From assembly GCF_004664715.2 (NCBI RefSeq), contig NC_051068.1:48294953-48358952 (forward strand): a stretch of 64,000 nucleotides of DNA, in the 5' to 3' direction. Below the pieces are notes generated by a model that worked only from the letters and a program-made list of their open reading frames with translations, searched no databases and had not been told where the DNA came from. The DNA comes from Peromyscus leucopus. Lineage: Eukaryota > Chordata > Mammalia > Rodentia > Cricetidae. Positions 33,860-45,029 of this stretch are shown one piece after another. Numbering within the stretch: the first letter of the stretch is position 1; each line of letters opens with the position of its first letter. The position numbers and the translations under genes were made by a program.

Positions 33860-35395
33860 TTTATTGAAAATGTGTTTTCTCTCAAATAATACATCCTGAT
33901 TACAGTTCCCCCCTCCCTCTACTCCTCCCAGTTCCTCCCCACATCCTCTCCCATCTGGATCCACTCCTTTTCTGACTCTCATTAGAAAACAAACAGGCTT
34001 CTAAGGGATCATGATAAAATGAAATAATAAATGATAAAATATAATAAGATAAAACAAAAACTAGCACATCAGAATAGGACAAAATAAACACACAGAAAAG
34101 GGCCCAAGAGATGGCACAGGAAACAGAGATCCTCTCATTTGCATACCCAGGAATCTCATAAAAACAGTAAATTGGAAGTCATAATATGTACACAAGGGAA
34201 AGGTAACTAACTGTAGGGTTAAAAAGAGGATATATATATATATATAAACAATCCCTGACATGACATTATGAGGAGACAGGAAACTCCAAAGAAGCTGCTG
34301 AGTTTGTTTTCTGTTGGCCATCAGCTGCTGGGCATGCAGCCTAACTTAAGAATATTTTGTTTCCCCAGTGATACTCCTTTGGAGAAAACTAAGTTTTCAT
34401 TTGAAGGTGGTTATCAACTGGAGATAGCTTCATTCTTATTTATTGTTGAATAAAATCAGCTGTGGATTTAGTCTATATTTTCTTTATCTGTTTGTCTGAG
34501 GGTAGGATCTAAGTTGGTTGTACTACTTGGGACTTTGACTAGAGATACTATGAGCATGGTTAATCTTTTCTTTAGTAAGGTTTACACAATACTTTGGTTA
34601 AGCAGGTGTTTCTGTTGACTTCTTTGGGTATATGAGTGGTATGGTTGGATTATAGGGAAGTTCTATGTTCAGCTTTAAAATGATGTATTGATTTTTATTT
34701 TATATGCTTGGTGTTTTCCTGCATGTATGTCTGTGTGAGGGCGTAGGATCTCCTGAACTGGAATTACAGACCATGGTGAGTTTCTATGTGTGAAATGAAC
34801 CTGGGTCTTCTGAAAGAGCGGCCAGTTCTCCCAACAACTGAGCTATCTCTCTATCCCTATTTTCTGTCTTTTAAATATCCTCTGTACAGAGAGTACAGAG
34901 TTCCATTCTCCCACTCATTGCTAACATTTTTTTTCATTATGATAGTCATTCTGATTATGGTGAGATGGAATCTCAGTATATCCTGATCTGAATTTCTCTG
35001 ATAGATGAAGTTGTAGAACATTTTTTTTTTTCACATACTTAGTGGTCATTTACCTACTTTCAAAATGTGTCTATTTAGATCATTTGGCCATTCATTGGTC
35101 AGATTACTTGTTCTTTAATTACTTATTCTGTTACTAGTCCATTGCCAGATGAATAGCTATGAAGAGTTTTCTCACATTTTATAGTTTCTTTATTCATCTT
35201 GTTAGTTGTTTCCTGTGCCTTTTAATTTGATTCAGGATCACTGGCTATTTTTTGTCCTTATTTCCTGAGCTATTATAAGCTTGGTCAGAAGCCATTACCT
35301 ACCCTGAGATCCTAGAGTTTCTGCTAGTATTTCAAAGTTTCAGTTCTTACTTTGAAGGTGTTTGATGATTCCACATTTATCAGCTGACTACACTG
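33860..35395 (-). mobile_element. L1, antisense: 3'UTR and ORF2 3' part
   Basis: The 3'UTR is antisense from 33860: CCTCCCTCTACTCCTCCCAG, ATCTGGATCCACTCC, AACAGGCTTCTAAGGGATC, TGTTGGCCATCAGCTGCTGG. From about 34480 the sequence is antisense ORF2 end, e.g. GGTGAGATGGAATCTCAGTA, CTGAATTTCTCTGATAGATG, CATTTGGCC and CATTGCCAGATGAATAG. A B3 is nested at 34682-34858. All frames are broken. Confidence 0.82.
34682..34858 (-). mobile_element. B3 SINE, antisense, nested in L1
   Basis: CCTGCATGTATGTCTGTGTG, CTCCTGAACTGGAATTACAG, CCTGGGTCTTCTGAAAGAG and AACAACTGAGCTATCTCTC match antisense B3. Confidence 0.82.
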
Positions 35396-35399
35396 TCCA

Positions 35400-36100
35400 A
35401 GAGTTACCATTCAAGGGCATACTTGAGGATTAAGAACCCAATAATTTTGAGGCCAAGTATAAGCTGTATGACCCAGGGATCAAAGAAAATTTATAAAATT
35501 GGCACAACAGGCCTTTTTAGAACAAGAGGACATTTGAAAAGCATTGGAAGACTTGATAGAGACCAACGTATTGTGTAAACCTAACTAAAGAAAAGATTTG
35601 CCTATGAAAAATTTCAAAAGTCTCAGCTTACAAAAGATTATAATAATCAGAAATTAGAAATGAAACTTATTTTCTAAAAAGAGAGTCATTATTTTAGCTC
35701 CATCCAACTAAAAATAATAATAACTACCTCTTTTGGGAATATCTACATTACATTCACTGCCTTCCATAAATGAGGAAACTCTGCTCATTGATGCCCAAGA
35801 AACATCTTTGAATGAAAACATTTTTATGGTTAGTAACTTCAACAATTTATCATTTCTTCTACAGAAACAGAAACTGTTTCTCTACAGACAAGAGAGAAAA
35901 AACAGAAACATACACCGTACTTACCTACGCACTGTTTATGGCTTAATGGCAGGATTTCATTCAGAGTTCTAGACAGTAGGTTCTATGCCTTGGTCTTTGG
36001 ATTTTCTCTCTTTGATAGGCATTATCACATCTCTATCACAGTGACACTGTCAGTAAAATGGAATTATGTAACAACGATGATACTTTAGACATGCTCACAA
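35400..36100. other. Intergenic DNA, nothing recognised
   Basis: AT-rich unique sequence. A 79-residue frame (35733-35972) has no recognisable domain. Confidence 0.5.
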
Positions 36101-36104
36101 GGAA

Positions 36105-36430
36105 GGGGGAAATGTCACAGACCACTACCCCCAGATAAAGATCTGCAGGCAACTAGTGAGAGCTGAGAATAAGAGAGTCTTTTCCAGAGAAGAACACACA
36201 AATTGGATATGCAACACCAATGTCAGCCCTCAAAATATATACATACACATAATATTATATGAACTAAGTATGTTGTATTGATTTATTTAGCAACACACAC
36301 GCATATCAATTATTATAATAAAAGAGGTCATGAATTTTGAAAGAGAGCAAGGAGTACATGGAAGGGTCTGGAAGGAGGAGGGAATTGTGTGATTATGTTA
36401 TCGTCTCAAAAAATATTATTTTAGGAATGA
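36105..36430 (+). mobile_element. Lx-type L1 3'UTR
   Basis: GCAGGCAACTAGTGAGAGCT, TCCAGAGAAGAACACACAAA, GTCAGCCCTCAAAATATA, GAGGTCATGAATTTTGAAAG and AGGGTCTGGAAGGAGGAG are sense Lx to its 3' terminus. Confidence 0.8.
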
Positions 36431-36434
36431 AAAA

Positions 36435-37575
36435 GTTACAAGTTAACATTTTCATTTTTTTTTAAATCTTTCCTGTTTCGTTATTATGTAATTAGGTATT
36501 ATCTTGCCCTGGTTCACTAAGCAAAACTTGAAAAATTTAGGATATCCTACTCTCAGAAAATGTACTTTTTAAAATCTATATTTTGCAAATAGTCTCTTTG
36601 TGCGTGTGTTATCCAAGGAATACAGATAGAATAACACATCTTTAGAAGTACTGTGTTCCCTTATACTTATACTATTTTGAGTTCCTTTTAAAATACTTGA
36701 TTTCAATCCATTTTAGTAAAAGTCACCTCTTTTCATATTGACAGAACATTCTTTTTTCTTTATATGCATCCTTTCCCTGCCATATTTTCTATTTTCCTTG
36801 ATTTGCAATTTTATGTCTCAAAACTTCTGTTTTATTGTAGAATAAGAAAATTCCAGTGTAGTCTCCAAATCCTTTCAGACAGCATGGTAGCCAATTTCTC
36901 CCCAACAAATTTGCATCACAATTTTCCTCTATTTCCACAAATCCATAAAAGCTAAAAAAAAAATTGAAAATGCAATATTTTACATAGACTTTAGGATTAG
37001 TAAACATTGCTATGTGAAGTTGGACTTCTTTATTGGCTTCAGATAAAACTAAAAATGTTTTTATTAGTTGCAATTTCAATCAGATGTTGTTTTTCTTTAA
37101 TTGCCAAATGCAATCCCTGGCTGAGACATGCACAGTTTTCCAAAGGTATACAAGATGGAAATTAAGAAATGTTTTAAGATGCTCAATAAATCTTTATTAT
37201 ACTTACTGCATAAGATTTATTATGGCACTAATGTTGAGAAGTATTGAAGAAACATGGCTTAAATTATTTTTGGATGGCGGAATGAAGGAAAATAGGGTGA
37301 TCAGCGAGGTTAATTCCTAAGATTTAGGCTATTTTAACATTGCTTATGGTAAATATATTTATTATATTTTGAGAAATGTGTATTGTATATGCTAAATGTA
37401 ACTGGTTTTGATAAATTGCTTAAAATAGAATTTAGAAAATTTATTATTAGATAGTTATCACATGAAGGAATACATTATGGTAAACACATATACATAGTAA
37501 CATTTTGAGCCACTCACTTTCTTTTAGAATTATAGTCCAATTAAAAATCTGAAAAAAAAAAGCATTTAGAGAGAT
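36435..37575. other. Intergenic AT-rich DNA
   Basis: No gene. Overlapping 60-96-residue frames on both strands are AT-driven. Confidence 0.5.
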
Positions 37576-37583
37576 TTCCTGCT

Positions 37584-37641
37584 AGCTTTTTGATAATTCA
37601 ATGAACAGCTACCTGACTTTTTGATAATTCAATGAACACCC
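37584..37641 (+). repeat. Local tandem duplication, about 34-bp unit
   Basis: CTTTTTGATAATTCAATGAA appears twice, separated by CAGCTACCTGA, in otherwise unique sequence. Confidence 0.85.
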
Positions 37642-37739
37642 ATCAGAGGCTCCACCTTGTGAAAATACAAATTTATTTGAAGGAAGAAAGCACAAACCAA
37701 AGGGGCTCTGTTCTCTTTAAAGGAAACTGTCTAGGGAAA

Positions 37740-38380
37740 TGTGTCCCAGGGTTAGCATGTAGATGATACAGTTGTTTTCCAAGGACACCAGTCTGCATCT
37801 GGAGCTGGCAATCAAATTCAGCAGTGTTGTTCTTGTGGATTGGTTTTGTAGGCATGAATGATAGATCACTGATAGACTCATGGAATCCTTAGCCATTGTT
37901 TTAAGAGCATCAGAGACCAAGCAATATGTGACAGGGTCAGAGTTCCTCAAAAGAGGCCCCAAAAGGCTATTTTTTGAAGCTGTGAAGATGAAGCCTAGGC
38001 AGCAATTGAAACCCCAGCACACTGGAGATGCCAGAACCCTGGATGTGCACTGAAGGAAGCTTTAAGGGTTAAGTAGGGGTTGTATGGGTGGCAGGCAGAT
38101 GGCTGAGTGGAGTAGGGCACCCAGGTCATTTTCAGCCTAGATGATTACATTATGAGATGTGATCAGATGTAATCCGGTTGCTGAACATGTAGCTTAAAGG
38201 TTTTGTATTTTGTCTGCAGGACTTTGGACTTGGCTTGATCTAGTCATTGCTCCATGTGCCCAGATTCCTCCAGTTTGGAATGTTTATTTTGTGTGATTTG
38301 ATTAAAATACAATGTAAATTGTATTTTTTTTTTGATAGGAGCTCACAGTTAAGAGATTGCCTGAGTCTCAGATAACAGGT
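37740..38380 (+). mobile_element. Possible ERVL/MaLR internal sequence
   Basis: CCAGCACACTGGAGATGCCA, CTTTAAGGGTTAAG, GATGTGATCAGATGTAATCC and CTGCAGGACTTTGGACTTGG resemble internal sequence of rodent MaLR-type elements and lie just upstream of a 3' LTR of the same orientation. No open coding region remains. Confidence 0.45.
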
Positions 38381-38384
38381 TGTC

Positions 38385-39578
38385 CTGGCCATTTTTGTGT
38401 CAACAGAGGAAGGAGCCTCAGTTGAGGAAATGCCTTCATGAGATTCAGCTGTAAGACATTTTCTCATTTAGTGACCAAGGAGGCAGGTCCCAGACCATGG
38501 TGAGTGGTGCTATATCTGGGCTGGTGGTCCTTGGTTCCATAAGAAGGTGGGCTGAGCAAGCCATGAGAAGCAAGTCAGTAAGCTGCACTCCTCCATGACC
38601 TCTGCATTAGTTCCTGCCTTGTGGATCCTGTCCTGCTTGAGTTTCTGTCCTGAATTCCTTCAGGGATGAACAGCAATGCTGAAGTATAGGCAAATAAACC
38701 CTTTCCTCAACCTGCTTTATTTTATTTTTTTTTTTTTAAAGAAAATGTATTTACTTTACATACCAATCACAGATTCCCCTCTTCCCTCCTCTCACCCCTC
38801 CAGCCTTCCTCCATTGCCACCCCCCATTCCCTTTTACAAGAAGGTAAGGCCTCCCATGGGGAGTCAGCAGAGGCTGGTCTCATTCAGTAGAGGCAGGTCC
38901 AAGCCCCTCCCCACTGCCTCAAGGCTGTGTAAGGTGTCCCACCACAAGTAGTAGGCTCCAAAAAGCCAGCTCATGCACCAGAGATGGATCCTGATCCCAC
39001 AGCCAGGGAGACCCTTGAGCAGATCAAGCTACTCAACAGTCTCCCTTATGCAGAGAGCCTAGTCCAGTCCTGTTGGGGCTTCACAAGTGTTGATCTAATT
39101 TTTATGAGTTCTCACTAGCTTGGTTTGGTTGTCTCTGTAGATTTCCCCATCGTCATCTTGATGTCCCTTGCTCATAGAATCCCTCTTCTCTCTCTTTGAC
39201 TGGACTCCTGTTATTTGGCTATGGATCTCTGCATCTGCTTCCATCAGTTACTGGAGAAAGGTTCTATGATGACAGTTAGGTATTCATTGATCTGATTACT
39301 GGGGTAAGCCAGTTCAGGCACCCTCTCCACTCTTGCTAGTAGTCTAAGCTGGGGTCATCCTTGTGGATTCCTAGGAACTTCCCTAGCACCTGGTTTTTCC
39401 CTATGCCTATGATATCTATCGTGGCATCTCTTTCATTGCTCTCCCTCTCCATCCATGTTTCAGCTCAACCATCCTGTTCCCTTATTTTCTCATCCCCCAA
39501 CCTACTCACTCAACTTGCTTTTTGGTCATGGGGTTTTGTTACAGCAATAGAAATTCTAACTAAGACACATGGGGATGT
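38385..39578 (+). mobile_element. ERVL/MaLR-type LTR split by antisense L1
   Basis: AAGGAGCCTCAGTTGAGGAA, GCTGGTGGTCCTTGGTTCCA, GCTGAGCAAGCCATGAGAAG and AAATAAACCC end at 38719. TTGGTCATGG and GAAATTCTAACTAAGACAC resume at 39520. An antisense copy of the same LTR is at 50855-51266. The L1 occupies 38720-39508. Confidence 0.72.
38720..39508 (-). mobile_element. L1 3'UTR, antisense, inserted in LTR
   Basis: Begins with a T run (reversed A tail) and AAGAAAATGTATTTACTT. It contains ATTCCTAGGAACTTCCCTAG and CTGGTTTTTCCCTATGC and ends ATCCCCCAACCTACTCA. This is the reverse complement of the 3'UTR type at 9475-10379. CTCAACCTGCTTTA and CTCAACTTGCTTTT at the two edges are the target-site duplication. 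Confidence 0.85.
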
Positions 39579-39727
39579 TGTACTTTTAAACTATCAGATT
39601 GTAGAAGACCATAGGGATTTTGAAGTTAGGTTATATTTTTGATTGTGACATAAACATGAGACATTGGTGACAAGGCTGTGATTGAAAGTGGTATGTTTGG
39701 ATGTTAAATTGGCTAGGGGATGAATCA

Positions 39728-40088
39728 TGATGGCTAATCTCAGTGGTGAACTTGATGAGACATAGACTCACCTGAAAGATGTTCCTCTGGGCATATGTGT
39801 GGAGGATTATTTTGCTTATGCTAATTAAAATGGGGAGACCCACCCACTGTGGGTAGCCCTATTCCATGGGCTGAAATTTATACAAAGGAGTAAGTGAGCT
39901 AAGTACAAGGATTCACCATCTTCTGAGTCCTGAGTGTGGATGCAATGTTACCAGACATTTCAAATTCCTGCAATCTTGATATCCCCACCATGGTGACTAT
40001 ACCTTTGAACTAAAAAATAAACCCTTCCCCCTTTAAGTTGTTTCTGTCAGGGCATTTTATCACAGTAACAGGAAAAGAAACTAAGACA
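39728..40088 (+). mobile_element. ERVL/MaLR-type LTR (copy 4)
   Basis: TGATGGCTAATCTCAGTGGT, AATGGGGAGACCCACCCACT, ATGGGCTGAAATTTATACAA, AATAAACCCTTCCCCCTTTA and GAAACTAAGACA cover the LTR end to end. Bases 39580-39727 may be its internal 3' flank. Confidence 0.72.
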
Positions 40089-40127
40089 ATATATCACAAC
40101 CCAACAATGAACTTCTTTTTTTAACAT

Positions 40128-40128
<1 letters not shown>

Positions 40129-40158
<30 letters not shown>
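40129..40158 (+). repeat. (C)30 homopolymer
   Basis: Thirty consecutive C bases bounded by CATA and GTCAATTC. Long G/C homopolymers are rare in mammals and error-prone in sequencing. Confidence 0.9.
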
Positions 40159-40159
<1 letters not shown>

Positions 40160-40319
40160 TCAATTCAGAGAAAACTGGTTTTAGGCTCCCAACGTTAGGA
40201 AAGTTGAACAATCTTCATCCTCCCTGCAATGAATCTAGATATCTGACACTATGTTTCATGTCTGTGTTCCTGGTTCTTTTATTTTTAATTAGTCATTGAG
40301 ATAATTTTTGTTTAAATTT

Positions 40320-41100
40320 ACAATTACACTTACAGATAACAATCTTTAGGCAGTACCAACCCGGAACTGACCACAGGGCAGTTACCAAGTGACCCATCAG
40401 AATTGACAACCTGAAACCTGTGGTTGTTTCTATAACAGTGTTGTTCTTATTCTAGGAAGATCTGAAAGTTTTTCATTGAGAAAAGTTACATAAGATTTAT
40501 GTTGATCATTTTTCTTGCTTGTTATAAATCTGGGCAAATCAGAGCTCATTGCTATTTTAAGTGTGACTCACTTGGATTTTCATCCAGGATGGAATGCCAC
40601 TCATGGTGGTATGTGCAAGCTGTTAAGGCTTAGGTACATTTCAGCCTCTTCCCTGTTAGCTCTTACTAATGGCCTTGATGGATCACTTTGCAGGGCAGTA
40701 GGAGGCTGGAAACTGATTCATCTGCAAGAATACACACAAATAGTATTATTGGAATCACTGACAACGGACCTTAAAGCTTGCTGCACAGAGAGAACATTGT
40801 CAGATCTTTATGGTGCCAAACTTCATAATGAACACTGAAATTTTTACTTAAATATTTGGCACTTCCATGACAAAATAGTCTTTGAACTGGAAAGACACTC
40901 TGTCATTCCAACATCACAAAACAAAAGTTGGATTAGTAAGGCTACCAGATGGTGTAATATCTTCTCTGCCTTGAGCAACTGACTAAACGAAAAGTTTATG
41001 AGACAAGTCTGTTAGTTCCATTCAGTCTGTACACACTGCACTATAAAAGTAACCATGCTAAAGTTACTTTAAAATCATTTATACTACTGTTAATGCAAGG
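40320..41100. promoter_or_regulatory. Candidate conserved non-coding block
   Basis: Repeat-free and moderately GC. A 107-residue plus frame (40515-40838) has no recognisable domain, no signal peptide and no splice context. Sequence texture suggests possible constraint, but this is weak inference. Confidence 0.28.
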
Positions 41101-41273
41101 ATGCATGCAACTGATATTATCCCAAGTAATCACTACTCAAATCAAGAGAAAAAGAAAAGGAAGCTCTGATGTAACACCTTTGTCTCACTCTACTGCTACA
41201 GGAAAATCAATATTCTGACTTTAGCACTATCAACTAATTTGTCTTAATTTTAATTTTTTTTTCATCTTGTGAG

Positions 41274-41645
41274 TGTAGCAGGAAGTATTTCTGTGCCCAC
41301 CTGGCCCGCAGTCAGGACAAATCTCTCAGCCACAGTCCCACAGCCTTTTATAATATAATCACACAGAAACTTAATATTAATTGTAAACTGTATGGTCATT
41401 AGCTCAGGCTTATTACTGACTAGCTCTTACATTTAAATTAACCTATAATTCTTATTTATGTTTAGCCATGTGGCTTGGTACCTTTTTTCAGTTCTGCTTC
41501 CTCTGTGTCTGGCTGGTGACTCCTGACTCTGCTCTTCCTCTTCCCAACATTCCTTTAGTATACTTGACTTGCCTATACCTCCTGCCTGGTTACTTGTCAA
41601 TCAGCATTTTATTAATCCAGTGTACAAGAGCATTATCCCACAGCA
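41274..41645 (-). mobile_element. Solo LTR, class II-like (family A, copy 1)
   Basis: Read on the minus strand it begins TGCTGTGGGATAATG and ends CTTCCTGCTACA (372 bp). It is flanked by TGTGAG and AGTGAG, a near-perfect 6-bp duplication. It aligns over its length with 55757-56146: CAGTCAGGACAAATCTCT, AAACTGTATGG, GCCATGTGGCTTG, CCTGCCTGG. Confidence 0.8.
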
Positions 41646-41657
41646 AGTGAGTATATG

Positions 41658-41659
<2 letters not shown>

Positions 41660-41693
<34 letters not shown>
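41660..41693. repeat. (AC)n microsatellite
   Basis: About 17 AC units beside the LTR. Confidence 0.95.
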
Positions 41694-41694
<1 letters not shown>

Positions 41695-41838
41695 TCTTAT
41701 ATGCATGCCACAAAATATGTGTAGAGGTCAGAGGACAACTTGCATGACCCGCTTATCTTTGGTCCCAGGATTTGAATTCAGATCATCATGTTTGGCAACA
41801 GAACCTTTACTCGTGGCATCATTTAATTGGCCTCTAAT
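41694..41838 (-). mobile_element. tRNA-derived SINE (B3/B4-related), antisense
   Basis: TGTAGAGGTCAGAGGACAAC, TTTGGTCCCAGGATTTGAAT and CAGATCATCATGTTTGGCAA are the reverse of the SINE type at 12085 and 56801. Confidence 0.72.
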
Positions 41839-41844
41839 TTTTTT

Positions 41845-42295
41845 CCTTCTAAACACTACAATCATATATATGTATTCTTTTTTTTGGATTCTATCATATG
41901 CAGGAGAGTCAACTTGTCTGTATTAGTTTGTATATCATTAATACTTTTCTTTAATCTAATTTCAAACTAAAAACACAAAAAATGCAATCTTGGTTCACAT
42001 TTTAGGAATATACATGAGATTATCAGCTATATCATATCCTGTACAGAGGATGCCTTTACTGACTGGTACTGCATACCATCAAACATGTCTCTTTATTTTA
42101 CTTTCTGCCATCCCACAATAATCACCATCCTGTTAATACTTACTACTGTTGAGAGTAGGATTAATTCAGATATCTTACACCACAGACCATGTAGATTGTG
42201 AAGTATTTCTACTCCACTTACCACAGTGGACTCCTTTTTTTCTGCACTTTCTAAGAAGGATCTTAGAACTACTCTGTACATACACCACATTTTAT
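41845..42295. other. Intergenic DNA, nothing firm
   Basis: AT-rich; may include the decayed 3' end of the L1M that follows. Confidence 0.4.
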
Positions 42296-42299
42296 TTAT

Positions 42300-43440
42300 C
42301 TGTCAACATCTATTGAGATTGTACATTTTCTCTTTGTAAAAACTGTGCTTTTTGTTAGTAATTATTTTGCTTCCTAATATATTTTGGGTATTAACTCCTC
42401 TTGAAAGAAACATCTCCTTTCAGGAGGTCCTTTCCCATGGCTGATTTGCCAAACAGAAACCTTTTAGTGTAATGTTTTCCTCTTCTATTTTTTTGATTTT
42501 GCTATTTGTGCTTTTGTATGATATACCAGAAATTATAGCTAAGACTAATGTTATAAAAATTCTATTTTTTTCTGAAAGTTTTATGGTTTCAAGTTCCATG
42601 TTTAAGTCTAATCCATTTTATCCATTTCCAAATATTTTTATATAAAACAAAAATCCAATTTAATCTTGTTATTTATTCAACATCATTCAGTGAAGAAGTT
42701 CTCCTTTCCCCTTGTAAATTAATAGACATTTTTATGGAAAAAGCATTTCATGCTATGTGCATGACATTATTTCTGTGCTCACTGTTATCTACTCCACTGG
42801 CCCATGTGTCTGTTTTTACACTGGCATTGAACTGTTTTTGCTGTTGTACATTTTGTTCTTTTGAGAAAGGATCCTTTTTACTGCATAACCCAGAATGGCC
42901 TTGAATTTACTGTGCTCCTCCAGCCTCAGCTCACCCGATACAAATGTTTCTCACCAAGGTTGACCTAATTGTTGTATATTTGTCACCTTTTTTTTTGTTT
43001 TAATTAAAAAGTATGATGGCTTCAGTTGTATTTTTCTTCAAGAATATTTGGGTCCTTTAAAATGTTCTTCTCTATGAAATTTTTGACTTGTTTTCGAATT
43101 CTCTCACAAACTTGCCATTGGTACTTTGATCTAGTTTGCAGTTCATTTACAGAGTTTTTAAGCAATGTGGGCAGTTTTAGTAGCAGTAAGTCTTCCAATA
43201 TGTGAACAGTGGTAAACTCTCATTTATTTATAACATATTAATTTCATTCAGCAAATGAATCCTACTTTTTTCAATATGCACGAAGGTGAAAGACCTTTGT
43301 GGGTAAGCATAGATGTATCTGCTCTCTGTTACCACTCAAATGAAATGTAATTGTTCACACTTCTAGCTTGTATATAGAAGAGAGCTGCATTCCCTTCTGT
43401 CTAGTTCACTTAGCTAGAGTTTACTCAGCAGTTGGATCTA
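42300..43440 (-). mobile_element. Old L1 (L1M) ORF2 fossil, antisense
   Basis: CTCCACTGGCCCATGTGTCT, GTTTTTACACTGGC, CTTCAAGAATATTTGGGTCC and CTTCCAATATGTGAACA are the reverse complement of old L1 ORF2. The old B1 at 42855-42960 interrupts it. No frame survives. Confidence 0.7.
42855..42960 (-). mobile_element. Old B1 SINE, antisense, nested in L1M
   Basis: GAGAAAGGATCCTTTTTACT, ACCCAGAATGGCCTTGAATT, GTGCTCCTCCAGCCTCAGC and ACAAATGTTTCTCACCA match antisense B1. Confidence 0.68.
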
Positions 43441-43446
43441 CTTACA

Positions 43447-43670
43447 TTTAAATCATGCATTTAATCCCAGCATTTGAGAGGCCGAGGCAGGCAGATCTCT
43501 ATGAGTTTGAGGCTACAAAGTGAGTTCCTGGTCTACAAAGTGAGTTCCAGGACAGTCAGGGCTATTACATAGAGAAACTCTGTCTTGAAATAAACAAAAA
43601 GAAATAACATAAACAAGAAACACAAAAAAAAAACCCACAAAAAAACCCACCAAAAATAAAAAAACTTACT
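43447..43670 (+). mobile_element. B1 SINE with local duplication
   Basis: CATGCATTTAATCCCAGCAT, GAGGCCGAGGCAGGCAGATC and AGAGAAACTCTGTCTTGAA, then a long A/AAAC tail. CTACAAAGTGAGTTCC is tandemly repeated at 43513 and 43535. The first 15 bases of B1 are missing. Confidence 0.88.
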
Positions 43671-43679
43671 TTTGGAAAG

Positions 43680-43955
43680 GAATCATTGCCATTTTTTTTT
43701 AATGTTCATCTATTTGTCTTATAAGTTTTTGTTTTCTTTACCTCCAGTTTTGCTGTCTTTTTCTTAATTTTTTCCTATGGCCTGATATGATTTCACTTCT
43801 TTCTCTTTTGATTTGAGTACCTTCTATCTATGTTTATAGTTGTCAAGGCTTTTTGTCAAACATGGCTATAGCAACGTGTTTTTTAATAACTTTAACAATA
43901 CTGAGAAAAAATATTCTCTTAGTTCCTCTCTAGCACATACTTCATTTGCTCAGGA
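43680..43955 (-). mobile_element. L1M continuation, antisense (tentative)
   Basis: T-rich sequence with TGGCCTGATATGATTTCACT and TCTTTTGATTTGAGTACCTT resembles antisense L1 mid-region. It lies between two better antisense L1M blocks. Confidence 0.4.
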
Positions 43956-43962
43956 AACAACT

Positions 43963-44455
43963 ACAGTTGGGTGCTGCATGATGACATTTAGCTAAGGATG
44001 AACACACAAACATAAGGTTATGATGAAGATGAACGGTTTTTGTTGCCGAATGATGCCACAGTAACTGTGGTTATTCCAGCACAATGTCTTACTTTTGTGA
44101 TGGTATTGGTGAAAGTCTTGCTACTAGGCTACCAGCACTATAACAATACGGCAGTACAATTATGTTTGTAATTTGACAATTATAAAGGTTACACTTTACT
44201 ATACTTTCAGTATTATTATTAGAGTGTATTTTATAGTTATTTGAAAAAAGTTACTTTAAATCACTGTCATGTTATACCAATAGCAGTCTGTGCATCTCGT
44301 TTGCTGCTTCTCTTCATTGCATTGAAGTCATATCAACTGATTGACCTATGCATGAAAGATTTGTACAATTGCCTTGTTTGATGCTTCTGTAACAATGAAT
44401 TGACAAATGCCATATTTATCAGACACTTACCTGAGATTAAGTGACAAAAGACTAT
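43963..44455. mobile_element. Tigger-like (TcMar) DNA transposon fossil
   Basis: CAGTTGGGTGCTGCATGATG, CATTTAGCTAAGGATGAACA and ACATAAGGTTATGATGAAGA resemble the Tigger terminal region (GGTTGGGTGCTGCATAACGACATTT type), followed by CTTGCTACTAGGCTACCAGC. The far inverted repeat is not clear. Confidence 0.5.
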
Positions 44456-44462
44456 ATATTAA

Positions 44463-44947
44463 TTTTTTTTAAAGATTTTATTGTGTTGTTTTTAATGTCT
44501 GTGTAGATGAATTTCTAAATCTTATTAAATAATGATTTGCTCTCTCTGTCTAGCTATATCACTTCCTCTTCCTGCCCAGCTCTGTCACTTCCTGTCTGTT
44601 TGTACAGACCTCCAGATCTCCATGGTTAACTAGTATTGGAATTTAAGGTGTGTGCCTTGAACTCACATAGATCCAGACAAATCCCTGCCTCCCAAGTGAT
44701 AGGATTAAAGGTGTGTGCTAACATTGCATGACTTTTGTGTTTACCTATAATGGCTTGGTTTTTCTTCTGATCTCCAGGCAAGCTTTATTCATTAAAGTAA
44801 AAATAGTGCAAGTGCTTTTGGTGTTGAGTCAACATGGAGCTGGACTTGTAGGGGGTTTTGAACCACTTGACATAGGTTCTGCGAATTGAACTCAGAACCT
44901 TTGCAAGAAAAGTAGGCTTCCTCAACCTCTGAGCCACCTCTTCAGCC
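44463..44947 (-). mobile_element. B2/B3-type SINE, antisense, split by another repeat
   Basis: AATTTTTTTTAAAGATTTTA and TAATGTCTGTGTAGATG (44463-44517) are the antisense tail end. AACATGGAGCTGG, CGAATTGAACTCAGAACC and CTCAACCTCTGAGCCACCTC with TTCAGCCC (44830-44947) are the body and head. The 300-bp interruption is listed separately. Confidence 0.65.
44520..44818 (-). mobile_element. Rodent repeat with B1-like core, inserted in SINE
   Basis: Contains TCACTTCCTGTCTGTTTGTA, AGACCTCCAGATCTCCATGG and a B1-like antisense core (GAACTCACATAGATCC, ATAGGATTAAAGGTGTGTGC). It ends CTCCAGGCAAGCTTTATTCA and TTAAAGTA. I recognise it as a common rodent repeat but cannot name the family. Confidence 0.5.
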
Positions 44948-45029
44948 CAAAGACTTTATATCTTTGTATAAATTGTGCACTTACTGATATTTATAATTAT
45001 AATTATGTTGGTACTCTTGCCTTTTAACT

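Noticed and set aside
40515..40838. 107-residue plus-strand open frame
   Set aside because: No recognisable family, hydrophobic pattern or neighbouring exon; plausible by chance in stop-poor sequence.
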